Of a stretch of DNA of 64,000 bases, positions 22,250-32,735 are shown piece after piece. The translations under genes were made by a program, and so were the position numbers. Below the pieces are notes generated by a model. It saw only the letters and a list, made by a program, of their open reading frames with translations, was not told the DNA's origin and ran no database searches. The first letter of the stretch is position 1; each line of letters starts with the position of its first letter. Source of the DNA: Muntiacus reevesi (Eukaryota > Chordata > Mammalia > Artiodactyla > Cervidae); the NCBI RefSeq assembly GCF_963930625.1, contig NC_089259.1:10789559-10853558 (forward strand), given 5' to 3'.

Positions 22250-25200
22250 GGATGCTGGGATGGGGGCTTGCTGTTCCTACTGCAGCAGCCAGCTGCAATG
22301 AGATGACCCCAAGGTGATCTGGCCACAGTAGGAACACAGGTGGTGCTGGGTGTCCCACACAGTTCTGTCCAAAAGTTAGGTGGGCCAGATGCTTCTGAGT
22401 AAGTGAGGCCTAAGGCATTCACACCAACCCAAAACTCCCACCAGCCATAGAGGCTGCAGCTCCCATCAACAGTGGGCCTGATGTGGTAGTAGCAGACAGC
22501 AAGCTACTGTCTCCAGTACTGGGCACTGTGGTATCCACTCAAAAACCAGAAGTAGCAGATACATCCCTGGGGAAAATACCTGAGCTGTAGACAGAGGCCA
22601 GCTGCATGTTGATGGTGGTGGTGGAAGACAGGAGATCTGGTAAACCTGAATCCATTATCCTTCCTCTGGGTGGCTGGACTGCAGAAGAGGTCAGCTTTTC
22701 ATCTTGTGCTAGGGCTAATGGGTTTCCCAGTGGAATAGACTTGTTAGGCTTCTTCCTATTGTTGGCCCCAGATGTGGGTTGAATGGTGAGTTCTGGGTTT
22801 CAAGCTTCACTTGAAACATGGGTACCTCTGTTGACCAACTCCACAGGTAAATAAGTCGAGGCTTGGGTCCAGGCATTGCTGCCACTGGGTGCTGTGTTCT
22901 CAGAACCAGGAACAGCCATGTGGTATGAGTAGTGGTTCTCCTTGGAGTCAGAGGTAGACTGGAAAGTAAAGTCTGAGGAGGAGGTGCATCCATAGCATTG
23001 ATGTCAAAGACTGGTTTGACATCTGTGGAGATGCTGACTGCTGAAGCATAGATAACTGCCGAAGCCATAGGTGGGGGGTTGGGGGAGGCAGGAGCTGAAG
23101 CCATAGATGGGGGTTTGGGGAAAACAGGAGCTGAAGCAATAGATGGGGGGCTGGGGGAGGCAGGAACTAAAGCCATAATTTGGGGACTGAGGGAAACAGC
23201 CAAAGCCCTAGAGAGGGGGTCAGGGAAGACAGGACCAAAAGCTGTAGATGGGGGGCTAGGGGAGATAGTGGACGGAACCCTAGACGGAGGGATGGGGAAG
23301 ACACTGGCTGGAGTCCTACACAGTGGGGCCAGGGAAGACAGGACCCAAGGCCGTAGATGGGGGACCAAGGGAGACATTAGCTGGAGTCCCAGGTGGGGGC
23401 CTGGGAAAGGCAGCAGCCTGACCCCCGGGTGGGGGCCCGGGAAAGGAGGCAGCCTGACCCCTGGGTGGGGGCCCGGGAAAGGCGGCAGCCTGATCCCCAG
23501 GTGGGGGCCTGGGGAAGGCGGCAGCCTGATCCCCAGGTGGGGACCTGGGGAAGGCGGCAGCCGGAACCCCAGATGGGGGCCCGGGAAAGGCAGCAGCTGG
23601 AGCCCCAAATGGGGGCCCGGGAAAGGCAGCAGCCTGATACCCAGGTGGGGGTCTGGGGAAGACTGCAGCCTGATCCCCAAGTGGGAGCCTGGGGAAGACG
23701 GCAGCCGGAGCCCCAGATGGGGGCTTGGGAAAAACAGAGGCTCTCTGCTGCCCATCAGTGGTTGCAAATGTGGGGTGAGGGTTGGTTTGGGAGTGAAAGG
23801 CATAGTTAAAAATTGAAGCACGGCAGGAGACCATCGGCACAAATGGGCTGGTGGTGCCTGGTCTCCCTGCAGTGTGTGTCTGCTCCACCCCAGTACCTGG
23901 GAGAGACTGAAAGATTACAGCTTGAGAAGGGGGAGTAGTGTCCATGTCAGTGACGTCCTGATCTGAAGGAGACAGGAAGGTTACACTTGGAGATGCTGTG
24001 ACTGTGGTGGTAAAAGGGACTCCAGTAGAAGTTGTAGCAGGGGGAGCGATGGGACGGTCTGGAAGAGGGGTGAGTAAGTTTAAGGGAGGGGGAGAATCTA
24101 CACACATGGGTGTTGGGGATTCATTTTTGTAGAAGGGTGGCTGGAAGGGGAGGGTTGGGGTGCTCAGAGGTGTGGAGAGGTCAGAAATAAAAGGTGGTGT
24201 TGCTCTGACTGAACACGGAGTGCCTGCATCCTCCTTGAGGATAATTCCCACAATGGGATTGGAAACTGGAGGAAGAGCATCTGCAGGAATAGCAGAATGA
24301 GAGTCCACGGGGGCTGTGTGTCTTGCCACCCGATCCATATGAGGTGTCAGGCAAGGTGGAAGGCCAGCCAGATTGGGGAATCTGGAGGACAGGTCGGCCA
24401 AGTTGGTGGTGGTAGGAGGGACCTGCAATGTGTGACTGACCGGAGGCAGGGAGCCTGTGGTCCCTGGGGCAGGCGGGGCGGCGCTGCGGCGTCGCATGGC
24501 CTTCCTTGCATCCTTCAGGACTCTGTTCCGCTGACGGTCCCTGTTTTGTTTCAGGGTGCCCTGGGGTTTGGCGCAAGTCATGCCTGGAAGCTTCGGAGGC
24601 GGGGGAAGGTCACTGCGACCCCAGGGCAGCGGCAGCAGGGGCGGCAGTGGCAGAAAAAGCGGCGGGGGCATCGTCCTCTTGCGGGGGCGCCCACTGCCGG
24701 CGGCTCCCAGGGGAGAAGAGCTTCTCCGCGGGGTGTCTGAAGGTGGCTCACGCTGCAGCGCCTTCCCGGACATCGGTGACTCTGGGCAGCCAGGTTGGTG
24801 GTCTTCACCCAGCACCACTTCTACTGGCCTCTCGGGCAGCAGGCTGCAGCGCGGACTTGGGGCAGAGAGCACCGTGGCCAGGGGGCCAGGCTGCGAGGGA
24901 GGCCGGCCGTCTCCAGCAGTGCCGTCTGAGCAGATGGCGGGGCTTTGGGAGGAAGGCTTCGTCTGAGACACCTGGGCTTTCTCTCTGAAGTTGCCTCCTG
25001 GGTGCCCCGGAGGGAGGTTTGGAGGCTCGGGACTGCACTGGAGGGGCGGGAGGAGCCCGCCGGTCTCCTGGGGCCTAGGTGTCATTGTCATAGCCCCGCT
25101 GCGGTCCGGACTCATCTTTCCGTTGTCCTCTCCTTCGGCCTCTGTGTGACCTTCCTCCTCTGTCACGCCTTCCCTGCGATCTTCCTGGACCACCGCCTTA

Positions 25201-25664
25201 CTCTCCTTTGAGCGAGGAAGTGGGCGGTGACTGGTTGGTACCGGCTTCCCAGCCTTGGCTACCTGAACAGGTACCTCAGGGAGTGAACGCAGGAGAGTAA
25301 TTTTGCGCCCCGGTGGAGGAATTCTGACGGTTCTCAAAGGTCCGAACATCATGGAATTACGAGTGGACAGGACGGGCTGCTGCTTCGGCCGCTCCCTCAA
25401 GTTCGCCAGGGGTAGGACGCCCACATGGGAGTACCCAGCCTGCTGGATTGGGTACCACCTTTTCGGCGCACTGTAAAAGCCCGATGATGAGGGCACTCGA
25501 TCCTGGTTGAGTAGCCTGCGACCAGGTTGTAAAGCAGGAGCTGGGGCGGCGGGGTGACCCCGGCCAGATGTGGTGGCACCCCAAGGGCGCAAAACCAGCG
25601 AGCGCCAGCCCAGCGGGCGCCAGCGGCGGAGCGCAGAAAGAAGTTTACACAGTAAATTGCCCAT
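22250..25664 (-). pseudogene. POM121-like (nucleoporin family) retrocopy, C-terminal half decayed
   Basis: An intronless minus-strand sequence with a continuous frame from 25721 to 23316; the most plausible start is the Met at 25664 (MGNLLCKLLSALRRWRPLGW). An N-terminal block contains APKRWYPIQQAGYSHVGVLP and NSMMFGPLRTVRIPPP, which resemble the conserved POM121/POM121L region after the membrane segment. A basic stretch and long Pro/Ser/Thr-rich parts follow. Ten in-frame 12-residue repeats (AFPRPPPGDQAA type) precede a stop. The reading continues in another frame (to about 22715; SVSISTDVKPVFDINAMDA) and then in a third frame with FG-type remnants (GGSFGLV, LTFGQN) to about 22.25 kb. POM121 anchors the nuclear pore; POM121L members are retrogene-like relatives. 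At least two frameshifts plus stops make a full-length product unlikely, but the first 780 codons are open. The family call rests on motif resemblance only. Confidence 0.68.
23050..23735 (-). repeat. 36-bp coding minisatellite in the POM121-like sequence
   Basis: Bases 23376-23735 are ten perfectly in-phase 36-base units encoding 12 residues each, on the pattern [A/V]FPxPPxGxxAA (for example AFPRPPPGDQAA, AFPGPPPRGQAA). A degenerate unit lies at 23340-23375. Further diverged 36-base units (PPSIASAPVFPK type) continue in the shifted frame to about 23050. Because the unit is a multiple of three and stop-poor, frames stay open on both strands, which creates false plus-strand frames (for example 23079-23816). 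Copy number is likely variable between animals. Confidence 0.9.
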
Positions 25665-25794
25665 ATAGGACAGATTGTGCACCAAATAACCTGAGAATAG
25701 AATGTGAAACTGGGAGAGCATCTCCCTAGCTTCTTACTCCTCTCGTGGTCAAACACGCACTGGAGGGAGGAGGACTCAGCCTGGCATTTGTGAC

Positions 25795-25852
25795 ACGTCT
25801 ATAGTATACTGTCACAGAGAAAATGCAAAGGGCGGGGCAAAGGGCGGGGCCC
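25795..25852 (-). promoter_or_regulatory. GC-box plus TATA-like promoter candidate
   Basis: Two gggcggggc boxes (about 25829-25850 on the plus strand) lie upstream, in minus-strand sense, of an AT element reading agtatactatag (about 25799-25810). The POM121-like Met codons follow about 80 and 135 bases further on. The layout (GC boxes, then a TATA-like element, then a start) fits a promoter for the minus-strand sequence. The CpG-rich plus-strand segment on the other side makes a bidirectional role possible. This is based on sequence layout only. Confidence 0.4.
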
Positions 25853-25889
25853 AGCGCATGACCCCTCCCGGACTCTCTAGCCGCTGAGA

Positions 25890-26680
25890 CCTCCCGCTGT
25901 GGGTGGCAGGTGTTTGGCACCAGATGGGCCGCCATGAAGAGACTGTTCAGGACCGTGGGGGCCGCCTCCTCCAGAGCTCATCCCATCTAGCACCTCATCA
26001 TGCAGCCCCCTTGGTGCCTGCGTGTGTATCTGCCGGCCCTTCCCTGCCTGGGTCTCAGAGACCTGTGCAAAGCTGACTGCAGGAGCCACCCACCCTGCTG
26101 GGGGGTGGTCCAGCACCTGTGGGGACCTCCCCAGCTTCTCTGCGAGGCCAGGAGCCAGGAGCACCTTCTCCGCTGCTGCTCCTCTGCCATCATCATCAAC
26201 CAGAATACAGAGCCCTCACCTGGCCAGGTGCTGCACCCCACCACGGCCTTTCCTGGCAGAAGAAAGCTAATTAGATGGACTATACAGTGTTGGAGAAGGA
26301 GATGGCAACCCACTCCAGTATTCTTGCCTGGAAAATTCCATGGACAGAGGAGCCTGGTGGGCCACAGTCCATGGGGTTGCAAAGAGTTGGACACAACTGA
26401 ACATGAGCACATACACAGTATTGGAGTAGACTGCTAGAAGGGACCAAGATCCAGACAACTTTAAAAAGTGGAATTATATTCAAAAGGGATGGTCCAGACA
26501 ATTTCCCTAATTACATTGTGAAATGGATTCCCTGTTTCTAGAACAGTGGACTATGTTCAACTGACAGGAAGGATGGAGGTTTATCCCAGTGCATGTATAT
26601 ATGTATTTGTGTGTTTTTGTCTGTGTATGTTTTTAAATTAAATGTATTTAATGCCTAAAAAAATAAATAAATAAATAAAT
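25890..26680 (+). pseudogene. Unidentified plus-strand retro-sequence with A-rich tail
   Basis: A GC-rich segment begins near a Kozak-like gccgccatgaag (from 25930). It continues to 26280, is interrupted by a Bov-A SINE (26287-26404), and resumes as AT-richer text resembling a 3' untranslated region. It ends in ttaatgcctaaaaaaataaa followed by AAAT units up to 26680. The plus-strand frame from 26000 is open for about 90 codons and could have run on across the SINE site. I do not recognise the protein in any frame. It looks like a processed copy, or the 3' end of a larger inserted transcript. Confidence 0.35.
26287..26404 (+). mobile_element. Bov-A SINE monomer
   Basis: It starts at the canonical ggagaaggagatggcaaccc and ends at 'gacacaactgaacatgagca'. 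It is flanked by near-identical 'acagtgttggag' (left) and 'acagtattggag' (right), so it inserted into the plus-strand retro-sequence after that formed. Confidence 0.88.
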
Positions 26681-26694
26681 AAATTATCTGTTAT
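26657..26694 (+). other. A-rich tail and right copy of the 15-bp duplication
   Basis: An AAAT-repeated tail (26657-26680) is directly followed by taaattatctgttat (26680-26694), the same 15-mer as at 19981-19995. The order tail-then-duplication is what L1-mediated insertion of a plus-strand RNA leaves behind. Confidence 0.5.
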
Positions 26695-26964
26695 GTAGCA
26701 ACTTTCTGACAGCCATTAACACACAGACAGATCAACCAACTGTGAACTCTTGACTTTGTAAAAGACAGATGGGTAGGTATGACAGATCTTTTACATGTGA
26801 GATTATAAGTGGTGAGACTGTGTAGTATAAAGGATTTTCATGGTCAGTTACTATCTCATTAGAAAATATTGCAATAGTTTTGGCTTTGCTTTAAAGGTCT
26901 CATTTTTATATCTAACTGGAGACATCCTGTGCAAGTCTTCGTTCAATCTTTGTGGCAGTATTTT

Positions 26965-27106
26965 GTTTTGAATCATTTGGAGTGAATACATGTCATGTGT
27001 GGTGTCCTCTGTAACCTTATTCAAGAGTATATATCGTTTTGAATCATTTGGAGTGAATACATCTCACGTGTGGTGTCCTCTATAACCTTATTCAAGAGTA
27101 TGTACT
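26965..27106. repeat. 71-bp tandem duplication
   Basis: Unit one (26965-27035) and unit two (27036-27106) both begin gttttgaatcatttggagtg and include 'aaccttattcaagagta'. They differ at about five to seven positions, so the duplication is not recent. It is not part of any repeat I recognise and is non-coding. Confidence 0.92.
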
Positions 27107-27639
27107 GTCTCTATCCAATCAAATCAGATGCTCCATCAATGGTTATACTTCAATAAATTTCTGCCGATTTCATGTTATTTGTTTATGTTTACCTTATTAA
27201 TGTTATTTTCAACCCAAGTTGTTGCTGTTTTTTTTTTTCCCCCCACAAATCTTTTAAACCACTGTCCATTACGTGAGGGCTGGCTTAGTAACACTAACAT
27301 AAACCATAAATCTACTAAACTGGGCACAGTGAGCTGTTATATTGTCATACTGTGCAATCAAGTGAATAACAGAGCACCGCTGTCATCTTATGATAGGAAC
27401 CCCCCCAGTTCTCTCTGGGTATGTCCCATTTCCCATATGTGACAATCTGAACAAATGAGGATGCCAGTGTCAATCAGTATACTAAACGTTGGTAATGCTT
27501 ATTTCATATTTTTAAGAGCAAAGAGAATATAAGTTCTAACATCGTCCCACATTCCAGTGGATGGTCCTGAACCCCTGGTATGCGCCTCCCACTTTAAAAA
27601 GGGCTTTGTACTAATGTCACAAAGAAAGGAAACACCTGC

Positions 27640-28480
27640 TTGTGAAGGAACAGGGGAAGAAGGGTCTAAGGAATTTTCCTAGAAGAAAAGACTTTGATTA
27701 AGAAAAGGTAAGACTTGATAGAGAGAGGCATTCCAGGCTATAAGAGCTGCAAATGGCAAGTTACAGAGTCATGAATATGCATGTGATACTTAGGAACCAC
27801 AAGCTGCTCATATGGCTTAAGCCTAAGTACGTGGGAAAGAAAGAGTGGAAGTAAGATTAGTAAAGCAGACGGGGCTCAAATGAAGGACTATAGACTTGAT
27901 GTTACTGGCAGTGGGAGTCACCGAAGGGTTCTGAGCAGGAGAATAAATGATCAACTTTACTGGTTGAAATAGTACGAGGCTTGGGAAAGACAGGTTGGAG
28001 GCTGAGCTTTGAAGCAGGAGCCTACTGCAAAAGTCCAGACAAGAGAAGATAGGGAAGGATTTACGGACCCAGAGGATCGAACTGAAAAGACATGTCACAA
28101 TTCTAGAAGAAGCTATTGCAATAGTCCAGGTATGGCAGTGATCATGAGGAAGGAAAATATTTGGGAGACTTGGGAAAATGTAGACGTGATTTTGTAATAA
28201 CTGGATGTCAAGATAAAGGACAAAGAAAGGTAAAAGGTACACCGATTACAGATCAAGTGACTGGATACAGAATTCCATAAGCTGAGAGAGGAAACAGCCC
28301 TTCTTTCCTATATCAGTCATACAATCAACACTGCTTTACTGATGCCCACCATGACCAGGATATAGAAAAGGGGCTGGAGGATATCTGTAAAGGAAAACCT
28401 GGTATGAGGAGACGGACAACTTGGATTAAAAATGCTCCAGAGATATCAATGTGGATATTTTAGGAAGAAAAATGCAAATC
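27640..28480. repeat. Ancient interspersed repeat, family not named
   Basis: It contains 'gaggcattccaggctataag', 'tctgagcaggagaataaatg' and 'gctattgcaatagtccagg', phrases of an old mammalian repeat seen also at 44.3-44.9 and 61.4-62.4 kb. The long minus-strand frame (27823-28242) has no protein features and is considered spurious. Confidence 0.5.
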
Positions 28481-28554
28481 CAAAGCTAAGAAGAGAGGAA
28501 GCAGCAGATGATTTATGGATAGAAGACAATACAGATTTACAGAGCAGAGATTTC

Positions 28555-28680
28555 ATTTTAAGCCAGTCCCTATCTCACACCAAGCATTGCCCTAGACACA
28601 TGAGACATATGTCACTTAATCCCTCCAACAATCCTATGATGAAATTTGGGCTCAAAAAGGTAACCCAAACTCATGTTTTC
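28555..28680 (-). repeat. MIR SINE fragment
   Basis: The antisense MIR order of motifs is visible: 'caccaagcattgccctagac', 'catatgtcacttaatccctc caacaatcctatga' and 'gctcaaaaaggtaaccc'. It is diverged. Confidence 0.55.
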
Positions 28681-29549
28681 TTTTAAAAATGTGAGGCTTC
28701 TGTTTTATTTTAACCCCATTTTATAATAAATAGTTCATACTTTTTGACTCCATGCATTGCTGAAAACTGTAACTTAACACAAATGGGCATGCTGACTATG
28801 TAGCACCACTGTCATCTCATCAGTTGCCAACAGAAACCAGGAAATATCTGTTAGTAAAAGCATTCAAGTGATGCAGCAGAATTTAAGTCCTTGGTGGAAA
28901 TGATATTCAATTATATACAGCTTATACCATTACCACTGAGAGTTGGTAAAAAGAAAATCACATTCAGGATGTGATGTGTGTAAGAGGAAAGATGTTTTGT
29001 TAGTAGATTGTAGAGCTCTTAGTGCTATCCTCGCTTTATTCAGTTTCACTAAGCTACAGGCTCAGCCCTGCTCAGTTCCTGATTTCCTATTCTAAACAGG
29101 AAATGAGATACACAACTTATTGAACTTGCTCAGAGAGGTTATAAATCTCCTAAGTCTCATCTACTTCTGCCTCTGTCCCCTTGATTACCTGACTATCACA
29201 CCAACCTTCCCACTGGTACCGGTATCCCTGGTACCCTTATTCCTGAAAACCCTATTTCCCCTGGGTCAGATTCAAGCTAGGTCTGGTACCTTCTGCTATA
29301 GGCTGGAGTCTATTCCACACTATCATTAGTCCAAGTTCTCAGAAGCCCTGAGTTACTATAATTAGTAATCATTTATGGATCCATCATATAGTAGGTCAAT
29401 TCAACCATTGAATCTCCAAGAGACAAAGCTGCTAAACTATTAGAATGTCGTGCTATAAATCCCAACATAAAGAGATAGTTATTGCTTCCAAACTTATCCA
29501 TTTACCAATTATCACATAACCCTATAGACATTTGTATATCATCTGGAGC

Positions 29550-29855
29550 AAGGAGATCAAACCAGTCAATCCTAAAGGAAATCAACCCTGAATATGCATT
29601 GGAAGGACTGATGCTGAAGCTGAAGCTCCAATACTTTGGCCACTGATGCAAAGAGCTGACTCACTGGAAAAGACCCTGATGCTGGGAAAGATTGAGGGCA
29701 AGTGGAGAAGGGGCCAAGAGAGGATGAGATGATTGGATGGTATCACTGTCTCGATGGATAAGAACCTGAGCAAACTGCGGGAGATAGTGAAGGACAGGGT
29801 GCTGCAGTTCATGGGGTTGTAAAGAGTCAGACACAACTTAGCAACTGAACAACAA
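29550..29855 (+). mobile_element. BovB LINE 3' end fragment
   Basis: Forward-orientation BovB 3' terminus: 'ccagtcaatcctaaaggaaa', 'gctccaatactttggccact gatgcaaagagctgactcac', 'gatgctgggaaagattgagg' and the tail side 'gagtcagacacaacttagca'. No intact coding frame. Confidence 0.93.
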
Positions 29856-29884
29856 ACAAAAGTACTGATATTTTTCAGTTTATT

Positions 29885-30035
29885 GAATTATTTGTTTATT
29901 GCATATCTTCTCTTCACCACTAGAAGGAAAGCTTCATGAAAGCAATGACTTTGACTTCTTGTTCATTACTGTATTTCTCAAGCCCTAGAATATGACCTCA
30001 ACATGCTCTCAATAAAGGTTTCTGGTAGTAGATGC
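29885..30035 (+). repeat. L2 LINE 3' fragment
   Basis: 'cactagaaggaaagcttcat gaaagcaatgactttgac', 'tgttcattactgtatttctc aagccctagaa' and 'ctcaataaaggttt' match the order of the L2 3' terminal text. Confidence 0.6.
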
Positions 30036-31099
30036 TGGTAGTATCCTACCTAGATCTCCTTTGTCACCAAAGGCACTCATTCCAGAGTTTCTGCAGCATT
30101 GACTTCTAAAAACTCACAGCTGCACCCTTTTCCAAAGAACTATTTGCCACTAATGGGGAGTTCCTTGTCCAGAACTGCCTGGGTAGCTAGAGGTTCTCCA
30201 TCCCTTTCCTAAAGGGCAGCCTGTAACTAATGCCTCACAGATTTGGGGGCAAAAAAGTCTGGCCCTCTGCTTCCAGGTGGGATAACCGAGTAGTTGCATT
30301 CATGCTCCAGAGCTTCCTATGAAGAGGCTGAGATGAGACTTTATCTAAATCCACCTCTTCCTCCCCAGTCTTTTTATCCTGACTCCTTTACTTCCCCCAA
30401 AAGTTTCACCTAAAAGCTCTGCCTCTAAAAGTACTTACACAAACACTTTCGTCACTGGCTCTTCTTCTAGAGTACATGAAGTCAGTATTCGTTGACTATT
30501 TGGATACATAAATCAGTAAAGTCAAAGCAAATAAAGGAATAATTCTTAGATTTTCCAGCAATGCTCTTATCTCTTCTTACACAGAACATTACAGATACGT
30601 CTCCCTGAAGAGAAATAGTTAATGGAGTTGTCAGCTGAGCGATCCCATTAGGACACACATCTACTTGCTTAATTTAAGCACCTCACCCCCTCTCCTTCTG
30701 CTCACGTTGTCACTGCTGCCATCATCTGAAGAGTCTGGCTACAACAATATCTGTCTCACTTACAAGGAACGGCACTTTATAAAGCTCAACAAAAAAAAAC
30801 CATTTTAGATCTTAACGAATTAAAAGATGGTGGGGAAGTATACGGCACTGGCCCAAGATACTTCTTTACTCTGTTGTCCCACCTAAGGATGCTGCTGGGA
30901 GAAACCTGCAGGTGATGACGACTGGAGAGGTCCAGAGAGAGGGGAGGGTGTGAAAGCGGTTGGGACATGATGTGAAGCATGTTAAGATAATCTGACATTG
31001 AAACAATTGTAATACTGTTTATTTTTCTTACAACTAAGGACTAAAAGTTTTAAAAAATCCCTCCCCCCCAGCAGCGTGTCACCGATTTTTATAATGGAG

Positions 31100-31298
31100 G
31101 GACTCAGACAGTAAAGAATATGACTGCAATATTTTCAGAAGACCAGGTTTGACCCATGCGTAGGGAAGATGCCTCTGAAGAAGGGAATGGCTAACACTCC
31201 AGTATTCTGGCCTGGAGAATTCCATGAACAGAGGAGCCTAGTGGGCTACAGTCCGTGGGGTCACAAAGAGTTGGACACGACTGAGTGACTAATACTTC
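31100..31298 (+). mobile_element. Bov-tA SINE
   Basis: A forward copy with a degraded tRNA-derived head (gactcagacagtaaagaata) and a well-preserved Bov-A core (31188-31292). A (CA)n microsatellite at 31346-31370 follows a short distance away. Confidence 0.9.
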
Positions 31299-31345
31299 AG
31301 TGTGAAATAATTATTTTCTTAATATGAATTTGCTTTATAAGTTAA

Positions 31346-31370
31346 ACACACACACACACACACACACACA
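31346..31370. repeat. (CA)n microsatellite
   Basis: About 12 to 13 uninterrupted CA dinucleotides in AT-rich intron sequence. Confidence 0.95.
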
Positions 31371-32047
31371 TACAAAGGAACGGAAGGTTATAAACTAAAC
31401 TGACAACAGTGACTGACCTGAAGAAGGGGAGATGAGATTGGCATGGTTGTTAAAGGTGGCTTTAGCTATAATTAGTGTTTTCTTTCTGCAAGTAGAAAAG
31501 TAGAGTCAAATTGGAGAAATATTCATAGTTGTTAAATATGAGCAACAAGTTTGGTTATGTTATGTGCTATATGTTTGTATTTACATTTTTTTCGTTCTTG
31601 AAGTTTTTCTCAAACTAAAAAAAAGTATACAACACTTGAAAAGAATGTAGCTATTCTCTAGTGGCAAGGAATTTAACAAAACTAAGAAAAAATACACACT
31701 GCATCAGTGGTTCTCAAGCTTATTCAGCTTGTGATTTAGGAAATAAAACTAAAAAAGAATCCCACAGGAGCCTGCTTGTTCCTCGTCTTTTCTTCCAAGA
31801 CAGTCTAGAGCAGGCTGCTTGCTAGGATCTACAGTTGAGGATTGGTCTGCAGCTCTGATTCACCTGTCTCTATAACCTACAGTAACAACTGTTTGGTGGA
31901 TGCACCCAGAGAACTGAAGCAGTGTCTGCCTGGGAGGAGCATCATGTAAAAGATCACAGGCACTAATTTAGTTTACGCTTTTACGAATTACCTGGGTGAC
32001 AGGAGAGAAAACAGAACTGTTACATTTACTGATGATACCTCTCAGGG

Positions 32048-32190
32048 ATCATCAATCCTAAAGGAAGCAAACTCTGATCCTGGGAAAAATTAAGGGCAAG
32101 AGGAGAAGGGAGTGACAGAGGATGAGATGCTTGGATGGCATCATAGACTCAATGGACATGAATCACCACTTAACGACTGAGCAACAACCT
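32048..32190 (+). mobile_element. BovB LINE 3' fragment with internal deletions
   Basis: BovB 3' phrases occur in order but with parts missing: 'atcaatcctaaaggaagcaa', 'gatcctgggaaaaattaagg', 'aggatgagatgcttggatgg catcatagactcaatggaca tg' and 'cgactgagcaacaac'. It is short and non-coding. Confidence 0.85.
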
Positions 32191-32534
32191 CTCAGGGAAG
32201 ATGAGTTAAGAGATAAAGTAAGTTTAACAGTCTGGAGAACAGTGAAGAAAACAGAAAATGAAATTTGAGAAGGATATTACTATTGGGGAAAAAAAATGGA
32301 AAATATGGAATAACTGGCCAAAGGAAAGACTTTGGGATCAGGTTGGGCAAGGGTTAGGAAGGTGAAGTCAGAATTTTAAAAAATCAAGCTATTATATGTA
32401 GAATGAAGTAAAAACATGTCAGGACTGCTTGGCCAACAGTCTTAACACATGGCTAGTACTTTGGTGAAGTACTTACTGATGTGCTACCATCACTAAAATA
32501 ATGTTTGATCAGTGAGACAAGGTCAAGAAACAGC

Positions 32535-32735
32535 ACAGTACAGTGGCTAGAGCATAAGTCTGAAGCCAGAATACATGAAGCCAGCTGTGTGACCTCAGAC
32601 AAGTGTTTAACCTGTCTGTGCTTCTGTACTCATCTGCAAAAAAAGAGGCGGCAATGGTGCTGACCTCAGCCAGCTGTGAGCAAAAACGAGTTACAATCTG
32701 AAAACAGTGTAGAACAGAGTAGTTAATATGTACGT
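32535..32735 (+). repeat. MIR SINE
   Basis: Forward MIR order: 'acagtggctagagcataagt ctgaagccag', 'gctgtgtgacctcagacaag tgtttaacctgtctgtgctt ctgtactcatctgc', then a degenerate tail. It is among the clearest MIR copies here. Confidence 0.75.

Noticed and set aside
23079..23816. Plus-strand frames of 245 and 138 codons (Gly/Trp/Arg-rich repeats)
   Set aside because: They are antisense shadows of the 36-bp coding minisatellite; open only because the unit lacks stops and is a multiple of three.
22715..23842. 375-codon minus-strand frame over the minisatellite
   Set aside because: Upstream of about 23340 it is an out-of-phase reading of the same 36-bp repeats as the 801-codon frame. Only its downstream part is the true continuation after the frameshift, so it is included in the pseudogene entry.
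24297..24988. Overlapping plus-strand frames of 136-160 codons
   Set aside because: Antisense of the GC-rich part of the POM121-like frame; no protein family features and no better start context.
27823..28242. 139-codon minus-strand frame with hydrophobic stretches
   Set aside because: Falls within an ancient interspersed repeat; no homologous family recognised.
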